From NCBI GenBank assembly GCA_017612755.1, contig JAGAFH010000226.1, forward strand, positions 1 through 6,203: a stretch of DNA of 6,203 nt. The letters are read 5' to 3'. How positions within the stretch are numbered: position 1 is the stretch's first letter; the number at the start of each line of letters is the position of its first letter. This DNA comes from Clostridiales bacterium. Lineage in GTDB: Bacteria; Bacillota; Clostridia; Saccharofermentanales; Saccharofermentanaceae. Made by a program: the position numbers and the translations under genes. The notes under the pieces were generated by a model. That model saw only the letters and a list, made by a program, of their open reading frames with translations. It searched no databases and was not told the origin of the DNA. Positions 5,407 through 6,203 of the stretch are shown one piece after another.

Positions 5407-5416
5407 AATTCTCCCC
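5407..5416 (-). promoter_or_regulatory. Ribosome binding site that sets the lipoprotein start
   Basis: GGGGAG (5416-5411) lies between the stop of the SGNH-like gene (5422) and the tandem ATG ATG (5406-5401). Spacing is 7 nt to the second ATG and 4 nt to the first, which favours the second. A longer reading frame from TTG at 5418 would place this site inside the coding region. Confidence 0.7.
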
Positions 5417-5421
5417 AAAGG

Positions 5422-6203
5422 TCAGTCGTCGATGGCATTGACGCCCCAGCTGACTACATGACCGTATTCTTCTATCTCCTGCTGCTGCAGGTCTATGATC
5501 TCATCATAGAGTGCCGCCTTATTATCCCACAAAGATGCGATCTGCGGAACAGTCCTGTAATCCGTAAGATCATAATTCTCCGTAAGGAACTGTCCCAATG
5601 TGTCCGCATATTTCTCGGCACCGTAGACGTTCAGGTGAAGACCGCCGTCGTATGTGTCCGTACTCATATCAAGGCCGATCTCGTCCTTAAGGCCGATGTA
5701 GTTTGTATAAGGGATCCCCCTGCTGCCGGCAAACTCCGTGACCTGCATATCCCATTCGTCATACCAGTGGGGATAATCCGTGGGAGCCTTTACCAACACC
5801 AGATCTATCCCGTTCTCTTCGCAGAGGTCCGCGATCTTTCCCAGCCACATCATGGCATTATTCCCGAGGGAAGGATCCGCCAGCATCTTAGGCTCCGGGA
5901 ATTCCCCCTGGGGATAGACATCAGATCTTAAGTAATATCCGTTTACCGTAACAGGGTCTTTGGAGAAGATGTGCTCATAGTCCGTGGGACCCAGATCGCT
6001 CCACCTTGAATGATAGTAAAGAAGGGGGAAAAGATAATCTGTCATCTGCTCTTCTTCCGTCATGGATTTTTCGATGGCATTCCACTTGATCTGAGACCAT
6101 CTCATGCCGTCCAGGGTCATGTGGTTATAGGAATCGCTCTGGGGTTCGTTATATGCCAGGGCATAGACATTAAAGACCACCACTTTGGGGGTCTCATACT
6201 GAA
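5422..6203 (-). CDS. SGNH/GDSL-like hydrolase family protein, C-terminal part (5' end outside the window)
   Basis: The reading frame is open through the right edge. The visible part reads QYETPKVVVFNVYALAYNEP at its start, typical of the middle of such proteins, so the GTG at 6183 is not the true start. Its 260 or so residues include the strand VVVFNVYALAY, IDLVLVKAPTDYPHWY and the segment TYDGGLHLNVYGAEKYADTL near the C-terminus. In the last, the codon at 5649-5647 (Asp) and that at 5637-5635 (His, in HLNxxG) resemble the Asp/His catalytic block of SGNH esterases and of AlgJ/AlgX/DltD-like proteins that work with MBOAT acyltransferases. The nucleophile-serine block would lie off the window, so activity cannot be judged. 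A role at the cell envelope, such as O-acylation of a polymer, is my inference. It is followed 18 nt later by a lipoprotein, which supports an extracytoplasmic setting. The family assignment is moderate. Confidence 0.72.
   Translation of the reverse strand, partial: QYETPKVVVFNVYALAYNEPQSDSYNHMTLDGMRWSQIKWNAIEKSMTEEEQMTDYLFPLLYYHSRWSDLGPTDYEHIFSKDPVTVNGYYLRSDVYPQGEFPEPKMLADPSLGNNAMMWLGKIADLCEENGIDLVLVKAPTDYPHWYDEWDMQVTEFAGSRGIPYTNYIGLKDEIGLDMSTDTYDGGLHLNVYGAEKYADTLGQFLTENYDLTDYRTVPQIASLWDNKAALYDEIIDLQQQEIEEYGHVVSWGVNAIDD

Noticed and set aside
5404..5418. Upstream TTG start (5418) extending the lipoprotein by five residues
   Set aside because: It has no Shine-Dalgarno, and the GGGGAG that serves the ATG at 5403 would lie inside the coding region.

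Overview
The window looks like a chromosomal stretch from a Firmicute of class Clostridia, most likely Lachnospiraceae-like. The grounds are the gene content, strong AGGAGG-type ribosome binding sites, SigA-like promoters, and an HPr-like gene directly before uvrC. No sequence search was possible, so the family assignment is an inference. All genes read on the minus strand, so transcription runs from high to low coordinates. No tRNA, rRNA, CRISPR array or mobile element was seen, and no gap between genes exceeds about 155 bp.

Layout in transcription order. (1) 6203-4843: the C-terminal part of an SGNH/GDSL-like protein running in from outside the window, then 18 nt later a small lipoprotein of unknown function. 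(2) 4780-3781: a well-formed promoter carrying nested inverted repeats, then rplM (uL13) and rpsI (uS9), closed by a perfect GNRA-loop intrinsic terminator. (3) 3770-788: an extended -10 promoter only 10 nt before the ATG of a COG2159-type amidohydrolase, followed by tsaE, tsaB and rimI. All three junctions are 4-base stop/start overlaps (GTGA, ATGA, ATGA). The rimI gene continues in frame into a complete Nudix hydrolase, giving a 355-residue fusion. (4) 697-1: a TTGACT-17-TATACT promoter, an 86-residue HPr-like protein and the first 120 codons of uvrC.

How the genes work together. TsaE and TsaB belong to the machinery that makes threonylcarbamoyl-A37 on tRNA, and RimI acetylates ribosomal protein bS18. 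Together with uL13 and uS9 this is a translation-centred neighbourhood. The HPr-like protein keeps the regulatory Ser46 but has Gln in place of the PTS-active His15, the arrangement known for Crh, so it is more likely a signalling protein than a sugar-transport phosphocarrier.

The points most worth a second look are the Crh-like HPr, the RimI-Nudix fusion with an apparent internal ribosome binding site at the domain junction, the palindromes over the rplM promoter, and the near-leaderless amidohydrolase start. I see no wholly new multi-gene system. The least understood genes are the SGNH-like protein and lipoprotein pair at the right edge.
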